A stretch of 50,999 nucleotides of DNA from positions 1 through 50,999 of the forward strand of contig JAJCZH010000012.1 in NCBI GenBank assembly GCA_029262515.1. The letters run 5' to 3'. Each line of letters starts with the position of its first letter. Positions within the stretch are counted from its first letter, which is position 1. A program made the translations under genes and the position numbers. The stretch is from Deltaproteobacteria bacterium (GTDB lineage: Bacteria > Desulfobacterota > GWC2-55-46 > JADFVP01). The notes beneath the pieces were generated by a model that saw only the letters and a list, made by a program, of their open reading frames with translations, ran no database searches and was not told the DNA's origin. Shown piece after piece: positions 39,097 to 47,269 of the stretch.

Positions 39097-39617
39097 CTTG
39101 TTGGTATAAAATCGCCCCGGTTTTCAAAAGAACCGCTAACCCCACAGAGTTATGTCAGTGCCCGGATCGCTTGTAACCAAGTTCCGCACAAAAGTTCACC
39201 TGATCTGTTAATACAAAGTAGTTCTTGAAATATCTTTGTTGTCCCTTGCTCTCTCTTAAATTTTCCTTTATTGTCTTAAGTTTACTTTAACCGTTTCCGA
39301 TATAATAGTAGTCTTCCAATATTTTAATTGTAACCGTATTTCACCCTTAGCTGTTCGGATCTGGTTTTAGGGCACAAATCCCGTGAGCTTAAGTCAGTTA
39401 ATGACCGTGCTGCTCATACTATTGGTACTGCTTCTGTTATTTGTTGGTATTCATTAGCCGGGAGAACCCTCCACCCCGGCAACAGCTCTATTGGTCGATA
39501 TTTTTTTTTAATGAGTTTGTACGCTGCAACCAGATTACTTATCTGTATTGATGGTGGACTCATATATTAGTTAGTATTGTAACTATTAATAGTCTCACGC
39601 GTCGAGGATCAATCATC
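39097..39617. other. Gene-free stretch with a possible tiny ORF
   Basis: 521 bp, AT-rich. It holds a TATAAT-like hexamer (about 39301) with no clear -35 box. It also holds a GTG-started hydrophobic ORF and, after it, a GCCGGG/CCCGGC hairpin (39456-39480 region). No known riboswitch was recognised. Confidence 0.45.
39383..39457 (+). CDS. Possible 24-residue hydrophobic peptide
   Basis: A GTG-started frame (inner ATG at 39401) coding M-S-L-S-Q-L-M then an almost pure Leu/Val/Ile helix ending in G-I-H. There is an AGGG about 10 nt upstream but no strong ribosome site. A 6-bp GC hairpin lies just after the stop. It looks like a single-pass membrane peptide but chance is not excluded; compare with the stronger case at 13505-13591. 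Confidence 0.3.
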   Translation: MSLSQLMTVLLILLVLLLLFVGIH

Positions 39618-42600
39618 ATGAATGAGAAAAACCGGTTAAATGATATCCAGCCAATAAGGATCTTTTATAGAACCATATGGCTCTTTGCAATAACCATGGT
39701 TTCGATCTTTGTGGCCGAAGCCGTGGTAATGATCTTCATGGAGACCGTTTTACAGCCGAAATCCGTCTATTCCGAGGCAACAGCCGATGCCTTAATGCTT
39801 TCTGGCCTTGTTTTTCTTCCCCTCTACTTTCTGCTGCTTCGCCCAATGATGCGTTATGTTGAGCGCAGTGCAAGGGCAGAGGCCGAAGTGCTCGATTCCA
39901 ATATGGCTCTTCGAGCAGAGATGAAAGAGAGGGCCAAGGTTGAGAGTGATCTCAGGCTCTTCAGGGATCTGCTCGACCATTCGCACGACTCTATACTTGT
40001 GATAGATCCGGATACGAGCCGTCTGCTCGATATCAATGATACGGCGTGCATAAACCTAGGTTATTCAAAGGACGAACTGCTCGATAAGCCTATAATCGAT
40101 GTGGATGGTGTTCTGACCGACAAGTATCTCTGGAAAGAGCATGTGGAGAGGGTAAGGCACAAAGGTTTCCTGATAGTTGAGGGTGAGCATATCAGGCATG
40201 ATGGCAAGGCTTTTCCTGTTGAAAAGAACGTAAAGTTAGTAACAGAAGGGGGCAAGGAGTATATTATCACGGTTGTCCGCGATATAACCGAGCGGAGAAA
40301 GTCAGAGTCCGCCCTGCGTGCCCTTGTGGAAAGTACGGTGGGCGGCGTGGGACGGGACTTCTTTGACAAGATCGTCAGTTCTCTTTGCGACTGGCTTGAT
40401 GTAGATGTTGTCATGATAGGGGAAGCGACCCAGGACGGTACCGTTAAGACTCTCTCAATGCAGCTAGACTCCGAGATAGTCAAGGAGTACTCATATGTGC
40501 TTTCAGGCACCCCGTGCGAGACCACCATGGCCGACGGTTACACTATCTTGATATCCGGCGTCTGTGAGCGGTTCCCTGATAATAAAGAGTTGGTCGATCT
40601 TGGTGCCGAGAGTTATATCGGCGTGCCTTTAATCGATAAATCGGGCAGGACTATAGGCGTGCTCAACGCCATTTCCAGAAAGAGGCTGCTTCCGCCACAG
40701 GGCGCGCAGGAGGTTTTAAGAATTATTGCCGGCAGGATCTCCCTTGAGATAGAGCGCATGAAGGCCGATGACGAATTGCAGAAGTTATCTCATGCTGTTG
40801 AGCAGAGCCCCGTTACCATCGTTATCACTAATGCTGATGGCAATATTGAGTATGTCAACCCAAAATTTACGGAGTTGACCGGATATACGCCGGAAGAGGT
40901 TATTGGCAAGAATCCGAGGATTCTCAAGTCGAGTGTCTACTCAACTGAGTTTTATGAACAGTTATGGGAAACGATTCAGAGCGGCAGCGACTGGAGGGGC
41001 GAGTTCCAGAATAGAAAGAAAGACGGCGGGCTCTACTGGGAGGATGCAACTATCTCGCCGGTCCTTAATTCCGACGGGGTTATAACTCACTACCTGGCCG
41101 TAAAGGAGGATATTACCGAGCGTAAAGAGGCTGAAAAGGCTATCAGGGCCTCAGAGGAGCGGTACCGTACTCTCTTTGAGGATTCACTCGATGCCGTCTT
41201 TATTGCTACTCCAGGTGGAAAATTGCTCGATATAAATGCCGCCGGTGTAGAGCTGTTCGGATACTCGAGCCTTGAAGATATGTTTGAACTCGATATAGCT
41301 GAAAATTTTTATCAGAACCCCGCAGACAGAGAGTTACTTGTAAAAGAGATTGAGTTGAAGGGTTTTGTCCGTGACTTTGAGGCCTTAATGAAGAAGAAGG
41401 ACGGCACTGAGATCATAGTCAGCATTACCTCAAATGCCGTTCGCGACAGCGAAGGAAGGTTCACTGCTTATCGTGGTATAATAAGGGACAATACATCGAA
41501 TAAAGGGCTCGAAGCCCAGCTGCTCCAGTCGCAGAAGATGGAAGCGATAGGGCAGCTCGCAGGCGGTGTGGCGCACGACTTCAATAACATACTGACCTCT
41601 ATAGTTCTCTTTGCACATCTTGCGATGGACAGGATTGGCGAAGAGCATACGGCGTACGCCGAACTGATGCAGATTTTTGCTTCAGCCGAGCGAGCCAAGG
41701 ATTTAACCCGTCAGCTCCTTATCTTCAGCCACAAGCAGCCGTTGAAGTGTATTCCGCTCTCTCTCAACGACTCGGTGAACGGTTTGAGCAAGATGTTAGA
41801 CCGCCTTCTCGGTGAGGACTATAAGATTTTACCAGATCTGGCCGGCAAGCTATTCAGTATCGAAGCCGATAAGGGCGGAGTAGACCAGTTGATAATGAAC
41901 CTTACGGTCAATGCGAGAGATTCAATGCCTGATGGCGGAAATATAATTATAAAAACGGATAATGTTGTTCTCGATTCCGATGACTGCTTTTCCATAGGCC
42001 CCGAAGCCAGACCCGGTAGTTTCGTGCACCTTTCGGTTAATGATAGTGGGCTAGGGATAAGTGAAAAGGTACTGCCTAGAATATTCGAACCTTTCTATAC
42101 TACAAAAGAGATGGGCAAGGGCACCGGGCTCGGCCTTTCCGTCGTACATGGAATTGTCAAAAAGCACGGGGGGTGGATTGATGTAGAGAGCAAGGTAGGT
42201 GAGGGTACAACCTTCAATGCATACTTTCCGGCATCAGAGAAGAGACCGGCGTGCGGCAGCGGTCTTATTGGCATGTCGAAAAAGATTGATGGTGGTGGTG
42301 CTCGCATACTATTGGTTGAGGATGATGATAATGTGAGAGGACCGCTGGTCTTGCTGCTAAAGTCAAGTGGTTATACGGTTTTTGAAGCGGCCAATACAAA
42401 GATTGCAAAAGATATTTTCGAGCAGGAGAATGGCGATTTTAGCGTGCTACTTAGCGACGTAGTTATGCCCGACGGTAACGGGCTTCAGCTTGTAACCGAG
42501 CTTAAGCAGAACAACCCGAACCTTAATGTATTGTTGATGAGCGGTCATATGGATGGTAAGTCGCAATGGAGCGTAATAAAAGAGCGTGGTTACGGGTTTC

Positions 42601-42680
42601 TTAGTAAGCCGTATACCGTGAATGAGCTGCTCGATGCCGTTCATAACGCAAGCCAGAATCAAGGTCAGGGTATGACATAA
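39618..42680 (+). CDS. Hybrid sensor histidine kinase (PAS-GAF-PAS-PAS-HK-REC)
   Basis: 1020 residues. Two membrane helices (about 18-40 and 58-76), PAS (about 110-228), GAF (about 235-385), PAS (about 390-505), PAS (about 510-625), a histidine kinase core with His653 in G-G-V-A-H-D-F-N-N-I-L, ATPase motifs N-A-R-D-S-M-P-D-G-G, G-L-G-I-S and G-T-G-L-G-L-S, and a receiver domain (895-1015) with phospho-acceptor Asp947 and Lys997. The layout is a sensor that phosphorylates its own receiver; the cognate output protein is not next door. Membrane N-terminus resembles that of the GGDEF-EAL protein at 9498-11531. Signal unknown. A strong terminator follows. Confidence 0.95.
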   Translation: MNEKNRLNDIQPIRIFYRTIWLFAITMVSIFVAEAVVMIFMETVLQPKSVYSEATADALMLSGLVFLPLYFLLLRPMMRYVERSARAEAEVLDSNMALRAEMKERAKVESDLRLFRDLLDHSHDSILVIDPDTSRLLDINDTACINLGYSKDELLDKPIIDVDGVLTDKYLWKEHVERVRHKGFLIVEGEHIRHDGKAFPVEKNVKLVTEGGKEYIITVVRDITERRKSESALRALVESTVGGVGRDFFDKIVSSLCDWLDVDVVMIGEATQDGTVKTLSMQLDSEIVKEYSYVLSGTPCETTMADGYTILISGVCERFPDNKELVDLGAESYIGVPLIDKSGRTIGVLNAISRKRLLPPQGAQEVLRIIAGRISLEIERMKADDELQKLSHAVEQSPVTIVITNADGNIEYVNPKFTELTGYTPEEVIGKNPRILKSSVYSTEFYEQLWETIQSGSDWRGEFQNRKKDGGLYWEDATISPVLNSDGVITHYLAVKEDITERKEAEKAIRASEERYRTLFEDSLDAVFIATPGGKLLDINAAGVELFGYSSLEDMFELDIAENFYQNPADRELLVKEIELKGFVRDFEALMKKKDGTEIIVSITSNAVRDSEGRFTAYRGIIRDNTSNKGLEAQLLQSQKMEAIGQLAGGVAHDFNNILTSIVLFAHLAMDRIGEEHTAYAELMQIFASAERAKDLTRQLLIFSHKQPLKCIPLSLNDSVNGLSKMLDRLLGEDYKILPDLAGKLFSIEADKGGVDQLIMNLTVNARDSMPDGGNIIIKTDNVVLDSDDCFSIGPEARPGSFVHLSVNDSGLGISEKVLPRIFEPFYTTKEMGKGTGLGLSVVHGIVKKHGGWIDVESKVGEGTTFNAYFPASEKRPACGSGLIGMSKKIDGGGARILLVEDDDNVRGPLVLLLKSSGYTVFEAANTKIAKDIFEQENGDFSVLLSDVVMPDGNGLQLVTELKQNNPNLNVLLMSGHMDGKSQWSVIKERGYGFLSKPYTVNELLDAVHNASQNQGQGMT

Positions 42681-42724
42681 ATTTCGTACATTACACTCTG
42701 TCTGCTATTTAATTTCCTGAAATA

Positions 42725-42764
42725 CAAGAGAGGCCGCATACCTGTTGGTATGCGGCCTCTCTTG
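42725..42764. terminator. Bidirectional terminator between hybrid kinase and hemL
   Basis: An 18-bp perfect stem (42725-42742 with 42747-42764) with a 4-nt loop between convergent genes. Confidence 0.92.
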
Positions 42765-42806
42765 CTTGGTTGCCGACTGGTTGCCGATCAATGAAGTACG
42801 GACACT

Positions 42807-44096
42807 CTAGAGTCGAGTAAAACTCTTGTCTATTGCTTCGAGCGTTTTTGTTATATCTTCATTGGTGTGGGCGAGACTCATGAATGAGGCCTCGAATGCC
42901 GATGGAGCAATGTATATACCGTGCGAGAGCATGCGGCGGAAGTACTTTGCGAATTTCTTAAGATCTCCTTTGCAGACCTCGTCGAAGTTTTGCGGGGGCT
43001 CTGGAGTGAAGAAGAGTGTAAACATAGAGCCGCGTACCACAACATGGCACTCCACCGAGCGCCTCTTTGCGATCTCTTCGATTCCGGAAGCCAGCTTGCC
43101 TGTTTTTTTGAAGAGTTTTTCGTACTGTCCTTTTTTACCGAGTATTTTAAGCGTCTCTATGCCTGCTGTCATGGCTATCGGGTTTCCGGAAAGAGTTCCG
43201 GCCTGATAGACGGGGCCGGTCGGGGATAGCTGCGACATAATCGCTCTGCTGCCTCCGAATGCGCCAACAGGCAGTCCGCCACCAATTACCTTTCCTAGAC
43301 AGATTAGATCGGGCTGTATGTCGTAGGTCTGGTGTGCCCCGCCGTAGCAGAGTCGAAAACCGCTCATAACTTCATCAACTACCAGTAAGGCGCCGTATTT
43401 TTTGCAGATACCCTTTAATCCCTTCATAAAACCCTTTGCAGGCGGCACAACGCCCATGTTGCCAGGAATGCCCTCTACTATAATGCAGCTTATACCTTTA
43501 GGGTCCTTTTTAAATATCTTCTCAACGGAGTTAAGATCGTTGTAGATTGCGTTATATGTCTCTTTTGCCAGGCTTTTGGGCACCCCGGGGCTGCTCGGCG
43601 TGCCGAGCGTAGCCGCTCCCGAGCCAGCCTTTACCAGCAGGCTGTCTGCATGACCGTGGTAGCAGCCCTCGAACTTGAGTATCCTGTCCCGGCCCGTATG
43701 CGCGCGCGCGAGCCTTATTGCGCTCATTGTTGCCTCGGTACCGGAGCTTACGAAGCGTACCATCTCCATAGAAGGTATGGCATCAACCACCATGCGCGCA
43801 AGCTCTATCTCGCTCTCGGTAGGAGCGCCGTAACTCGTGCCGCGGTCTATCGCCTTCTTGAGTGCGTTGGAGACCTTAGGGTTTGCGTGGCCCACGATCA
43901 TGGGCCCCCATGATCCTACATAATCGATGTATGAGTTGTCGTCGGCATCGATAATCTTTGAGCCGAGGGCCTTCTTAATAAAGATCGGGTTTGAGCCTAC
44001 TGCCTTGAAAGCCCTGACGGGTGAATTGACTCCGCCTGGAATAAGTTTAGAGGCCTGCCTCAGAAGAGCTCCCGATTTTTTTGTACCCATTCTCAT
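42807..44096 (-). CDS. hemL: Glutamate-1-semialdehyde 2,1-aminomutase
   Basis: 429 residues, a PLP enzyme that converts glutamate-1-semialdehyde to 5-aminolevulinate for haem synthesis by the C5 route. L-I-P-G-G-V-N-S-P-V-R-A-F at the N-terminus and the PLP lysine Lys269 (L-G-K-V-I-G-G-G-L-P-V-G-A-F-G-G) are diagnostic; V-D-E-V-M-S-G-F-R precedes it. Two ATGs are possible: 44096 (AGGAG only 2 nt away) or 44090 (8 nt, better). The difference is two residues. It has its own promoter. Confidence 0.97.
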   Translation of the reverse strand: MRMGTKKSGALLRQASKLIPGGVNSPVRAFKAVGSNPIFIKKALGSKIIDADDNSYIDYVGSWGPMIVGHANPKVSNALKKAIDRGTSYGAPTESEIELARMVVDAIPSMEMVRFVSSGTEATMSAIRLARAHTGRDRILKFEGCYHGHADSLLVKAGSGAATLGTPSSPGVPKSLAKETYNAIYNDLNSVEKIFKKDPKGISCIIVEGIPGNMGVVPPAKGFMKGLKGICKKYGALLVVDEVMSGFRLCYGGAHQTYDIQPDLICLGKVIGGGLPVGAFGGSRAIMSQLSPTGPVYQAGTLSGNPIAMTAGIETLKILGKKGQYEKLFKKTGKLASGIEEIAKRRSVECHVVVRGSMFTLFFTPEPPQNFDEVCKGDLKKFAKYFRRMLSHGIYIAPSAFEASFMSLAHTNEDITKTLEAIDKSFTRL

Positions 44097-44157
44097 GACT
44101 CCTTTTTATACTGTATTATGCCGGCATTCGGCTCATGTCGTATGATAATATTGTTAT

Positions 44158-44187
44158 ATCCTACCCGAACAGAACTTTGCGTGTCAA
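44158..44187 (-). promoter_or_regulatory. Promoter for hemL
   Basis: On the minus strand TTGACA (44187-44182) and TAGGAT (44163-44158) are 18 nt apart, about 60 nt upstream of the hemL start. Confidence 0.55.
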
Positions 44188-44233
44188 TCCTTTATCGGTT
44201 TTCATGCCTGTTGGCTTAAATACTTTAACAGTT

Positions 44234-44278
44234 CTGTCATAGAACTGTAATTATTCTGTAACAAACAGCTTGTACTAT
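44234..44278 (+). promoter_or_regulatory. Pho box (three half-sites) and -10 box before the porin leader
   Basis: CTGTCAT (44234), CTGTAAT (44245) and CTGTAAC (44256) repeat at exact 11-nt steps, the PhoB binding pattern. TACTAT (44273-44278) lies 10 nt after the last half-site, where the -10 box sits in PhoB-activated promoters. Confidence 0.85.
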
Positions 44279-44619
44279 TGAGGCATGAAAAAGTGCAGAA
44301 TAAAAAGAGTTGTATTGAGAAAAAACGTAGGTGTAAAATTGTAAGGAGAAGAAAGAATGTAATGTCCCTATCTTGAAAGAACGGTATTCGGTTTTTGTTG
44401 CTCTGCCAATGGAGGCGGTTTTACGATCTCTAGCGATAGGTTCAGGTCTCAGTGCCTGGTTACAGCGCTCCATCGGCGCACGCCGCTTACCGGGTGCAGG
44501 CTGTAGGGCAGTGGTAGTAGGGGGAAAACAGGGGACAGGTATTCAGGTAACAGAAGCAGATATAAGAGACTATGAGTACCGGTCCATAATTTATAGAGGA
44601 AGAAGATAGAGGAAGAAGA

Positions 44620-44721
44620 GTGAAACTTAAAAGAAGAAGAATGAAGCTTAAAAAAAGAATAAAAAAGGTTTCAATCTCATTGCTGGTATATGCTAAAAAG
44701 AGGCAGAGGGGTTGGTTGTAA
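44620..44721 (+). CDS. Possible 33-residue very basic peptide in the porin leader
   Basis: A GTG-started frame preceded by GAGGAAGAA. It codes M-K-L-K-R-R-R-M-K-L-K-K-R-I-K-K, then a short hydrophobic stretch (V-S-I-S-L-L-V), then K-K-R-Q-R-G-W-L. The first part is an imperfect repeat of itself (GTGAAACTTAAAAGAAGAAGA then ATGAAGCTTAAA). It may be a leader peptide or only purine-rich RNA. Confidence 0.3.
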   Translation: MKLKRRRMKLKKRIKKVSISLLVYAKKRQRGWL

Positions 44722-44795
44722 AAGATTTATCTAATTAGACGCAAACCGTAACAGGTATAGTCGATGCTGAAAATTTAACGGAGGAAGTACAAAGC

Positions 44796-45974
44796 ATGAA
44801 AATTACAAGAGGAGTAAAGAGGTTTTCCATAGGTCTGTTGTCGTTGGCGCTCTTTGGCGCACCTGTAATTGCAGGGGCATCCGGTATAACGGCCTACAAA
44901 GACGGAGACAAGTATGTAAAGTTCGGCGGACGCGTGCAGTTGCAGTACCACCTGGAGGATGTGGAGAACGGTACCGATACCGACAGGCTCTTCCTCAGGC
45001 GCCTGAGGTCGTACATAGAGGGAAGTCTCTATAAAGACTGGAAGGGTAAGATTCAGCTTGAGATCGGCAATGCCTCGGATGACAATGAAGTGGTCGTAAA
45101 AGAGGCCTTTGTGCGTTACACCGGTTACGGTGATACGGTTATTACGATCGGGCACCTCAATTTTCCGTTCTCCCGCGAGAACCTGACCTCTTCAAAGAAG
45201 CAGCATCTCGTTGAGCGTACCTTTACAGGTGACCACAACTACGGTTCGCTAGACAAGCAGCTAGGAGTTTTTGCCCACGGTTCAAATGGTGACAAGTCCC
45301 TTACATGGGGCGCAGGCCTTACTTCAACCTCTATAGATCCTGATTCCGCAAAGCTCGACTTCGATACGCCGGTAAACAAGAATACCGACTTTAATGAAGG
45401 TTGGACAGTCGGCGGGCGCCTCGATTACCATCTCTTCGGTTATCTGCCCTTTGTTCAGGGCGATACCGTTACCGATAGCCTGAAGGCCACCGTAGGTATA
45501 GCCGCTTTTGCCTGGAATAATGATTCGGATAATAATACCTATACTGCCGCAGGGTCGGATACCAGCTCAGGTGCTACGCCGGATGTCGATAGCGTGACGG
45601 GTGTTGAACTGAGTGCTGGCGCGCGCTTAAAGGGTGCTTCAATAGATGCTCAGTACAACCAGTTCAATGCCGAGACGGTAGACAAGAACGTAACCGCAGG
45701 TATCTACTTAAACGGCGAGACCAAACTGAAGAGCTTTAGCGTTGAGGGCGGTTATATGGTGGTACCCGACAGGTTCGAGGTGGTTGCAGGGTATCAGTCT
45801 CTGGATGCCGACAATTACGCTACCGAGTGGACCCGTACTTCCGTTGGGGCCAACTACTACATACACGGCCACGATCTTAAAGTTCAGTCTACCTACCGCA
45901 TGGGCAAGGACCTGAACGGGGTCAAGGGAAGTGACAAGAACGAGCTCTTTATACAGACACAGTATGTCTTTTAA
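44796..45974 (+). CDS. Phosphate-selective porin O/P-family protein
   Basis: 392 residues with a signal peptide (about 1-28, cleaved near A-G-A-S-G). The mature part starts like the OprO/OprP family: Y-V-K-F-G-G-R-V-Q-L-Q-Y-H, with R-L-F-L-R-R-L-R-S-Y-I-E-G, then alternating beta strands to a C-terminal aromatic (Q-Y-V-F), typical of an outer membrane barrel. The Pho box 560 bp upstream and the pst genes downstream support a role in phosphate or polyphosphate passage. GGAGG lies 11-12 nt upstream. Confidence 0.9.
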   Translation: MKITRGVKRFSIGLLSLALFGAPVIAGASGITAYKDGDKYVKFGGRVQLQYHLEDVENGTDTDRLFLRRLRSYIEGSLYKDWKGKIQLEIGNASDDNEVVVKEAFVRYTGYGDTVITIGHLNFPFSRENLTSSKKQHLVERTFTGDHNYGSLDKQLGVFAHGSNGDKSLTWGAGLTSTSIDPDSAKLDFDTPVNKNTDFNEGWTVGGRLDYHLFGYLPFVQGDTVTDSLKATVGIAAFAWNNDSDNNTYTAAGSDTSSGATPDVDSVTGVELSAGARLKGASIDAQYNQFNAETVDKNVTAGIYLNGETKLKSFSVEGGYMVVPDRFEVVAGYQSLDADNYATEWTRTSVGANYYIHGHDLKVQSTYRMGKDLNGVKGSDKNELFIQTQYVF

Positions 45975-45993
45975 GTCTTTTTTTGTCCCCATA

Positions 45994-46047
45994 CTGTGAC
46001 TCTGCTGTAACATGACTGTAACAGTAAGGTGTTACAAACGGTATAGA
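45994..46047 (+). promoter_or_regulatory. Pho box (three half-sites) and -10 box before pstS
   Basis: CTGTGAC (45994), CTGTAAC (46005) and CTGTAAC (46016) repeat at exact 11-nt steps; a degenerate fourth (AGGTGTT) starts at 46027. TATAGA (46042-46047) lies 8 nt after that fourth half-site, a fitting -10 position. Confidence 0.85.
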
Positions 46048-46105
46048 GAAAATTACTTTCAGGCCTGAGAGTTTTCAGGCACAATTTTTAGGAGAATTAG
46101 ATAAC

Positions 46106-47149
46106 ATGAAGAAGTTTTTACTCGGTACGGTACTCTTTTTTGCCGTACTCTTTGCGGTACAGCAGGCCTCGGCGGCCGCATTTATAAACGGCGCCGGAGC
46201 AACATTCCCGTACCCGATCTATTCAAAGTGGGCTTATAGCTACAATAAGGCTACCGGAGTTAAGATAAATTACCAGTCGATCGGCTCCGGTGGCGGCGTG
46301 AGACAGGCTGTAGAGGGCACGGTAGACTTCGGTGCCTCCGATGCCCCTATGGCGCCTGAAGAGCTCGAAAAGGCCGGTCTGCTCCAGTTTCCGATGGTAA
46401 TGGGGGGCGTTGTCCCGGTGGTAAATATACGGGGGATAAAACCTGGTGAGCTGAAGTTAACCCCTGAGCTTTTGGCCGATATCTACCTCGGTAAGATAAA
46501 GAGATGGAGTGATGAGAGGATAACGGCGCTAAACCCGGACCTGGCACTGCCAGACAAGAAAATCACAATCGTTCGCCGCTCTGACGGCAGCGGCACTACC
46601 TGGATCTTCACTAATTATCTCGATAAGGTGAGTAAAGAGTGGACAGAGTCGGTCGGGTTCGGTAAGGCCGTAAGCTGGCCGACCGGAGTCGGCGGCAAAG
46701 GGAACGAGGGTGTTGCCACGTATGTTAAAAGAATCAGGAATTCAATAGGTTACGTGGAGTATGCCTATGCGCTTCAGAATAAGCTCGTACATGCAAAGCT
46801 CAAGAACAGGGCAGGGCAGTTTGTTGAGCCGACCATGGAGAGTTTCCGCTCTGCCGCTTCCGGCGTAAACTGGGAAGGCACACCGGGTTTCGCTGTCGTA
46901 TTGACGGATACTGCCGGTAAGGGCGCATGGCCGATAGCCGGTGCGACCTTTATACTGGTGCATAAGGAGGCTAAGGATTGCGGCAATATCGACGCCGTGT
47001 TAAAGTTCTTCGACTGGGCGTACAAGAACGGGGCCGAGATGGCTCAATCTCTCGATTACGTGCCGATGCCTAAGCAGGTCTATACCCTTATGGAGAAGAC
47101 CTGGGCAGAAACTATTACTTGTGACGGAAAACCGGTCTGGGCTAAATAG
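46106..47149 (+). CDS. pstS: Phosphate ABC transporter substrate-binding protein PstS
   Basis: 347 residues. A signal peptide (hydrophobic core about 4-19, cleavage after A-S-A) targets it to the periplasm. The mature protein begins with I-N-G-A-G-A-T-F-P-Y-P-I-Y-S-K-W, the PstS start, and has G-S-G-G-G-V-R-Q-A, D-F-G-A-S-D-A-P-M and R-R-S-D-G-S-G-T-T-W, which bind phosphate. It delivers phosphate to PstCA. It lies right after a Pho box and before a terminator-like attenuator. Confidence 0.97.
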   Translation: MKKFLLGTVLFFAVLFAVQQASAAAFINGAGATFPYPIYSKWAYSYNKATGVKINYQSIGSGGGVRQAVEGTVDFGASDAPMAPEELEKAGLLQFPMVMGGVVPVVNIRGIKPGELKLTPELLADIYLGKIKRWSDERITALNPDLALPDKKITIVRRSDGSGTTWIFTNYLDKVSKEWTESVGFGKAVSWPTGVGGKGNEGVATYVKRIRNSIGYVEYAYALQNKLVHAKLKNRAGQFVEPTMESFRSAASGVNWEGTPGFAVVLTDTAGKGAWPIAGATFILVHKEAKDCGNIDAVLKFFDWAYKNGAEMAQSLDYVPMPKQVYTLMEKTWAETITCDGKPVWAK

Positions 47150-47194
47150 GCTCAACAGCACCCAGTACCGCAATAGATAGGGTCTTGCCTTTAG

Positions 47195-47231
47195 TACAGG
47201 TTCGTTGTATAAATACGAACCTGTATTTTTT
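47195..47231 (+). terminator. Intrinsic terminator/attenuator between pstS and pstC
   Basis: An 11-bp perfect stem (47195-47205 with 47215-47225) with a 9-nt loop and six T after it. Partial read-through would make PstS in excess over the membrane parts. Confidence 0.85.
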
Positions 47232-47269
47232 GCATTTATTCTACCTGGTATATTAAAAAGAAGAACCGA

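Larger units (their letters stand above)
44097..44795. other. 700-bp region between hemL and the porin: promoters, Pho box, long leader
   Basis: No clear long gene. It holds the hemL promoter on the minus strand, a Pho box with a -10 hexamer on the plus strand, and then a leader of about 510 bp before the porin. The leader has a 78-codon TTG-started frame of low plausibility (44373-44609), a purine-rich stretch (about 44590-44670), and a very basic small ORF (44620-44721). Confidence 0.6.

Noticed and set aside
39361-39480. GEMM/c-di-GMP or cobalamin riboswitch before the hybrid kinase
   Set aside because: A few bases recall such motifs, but the conserved cores are not present.
44373-44609. 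A 78-residue TTG-started frame between the Pho box and the porin
   Set aside because: No ribosome site, no recognisable family, low-complexity ends; kept only as part of the leader description.
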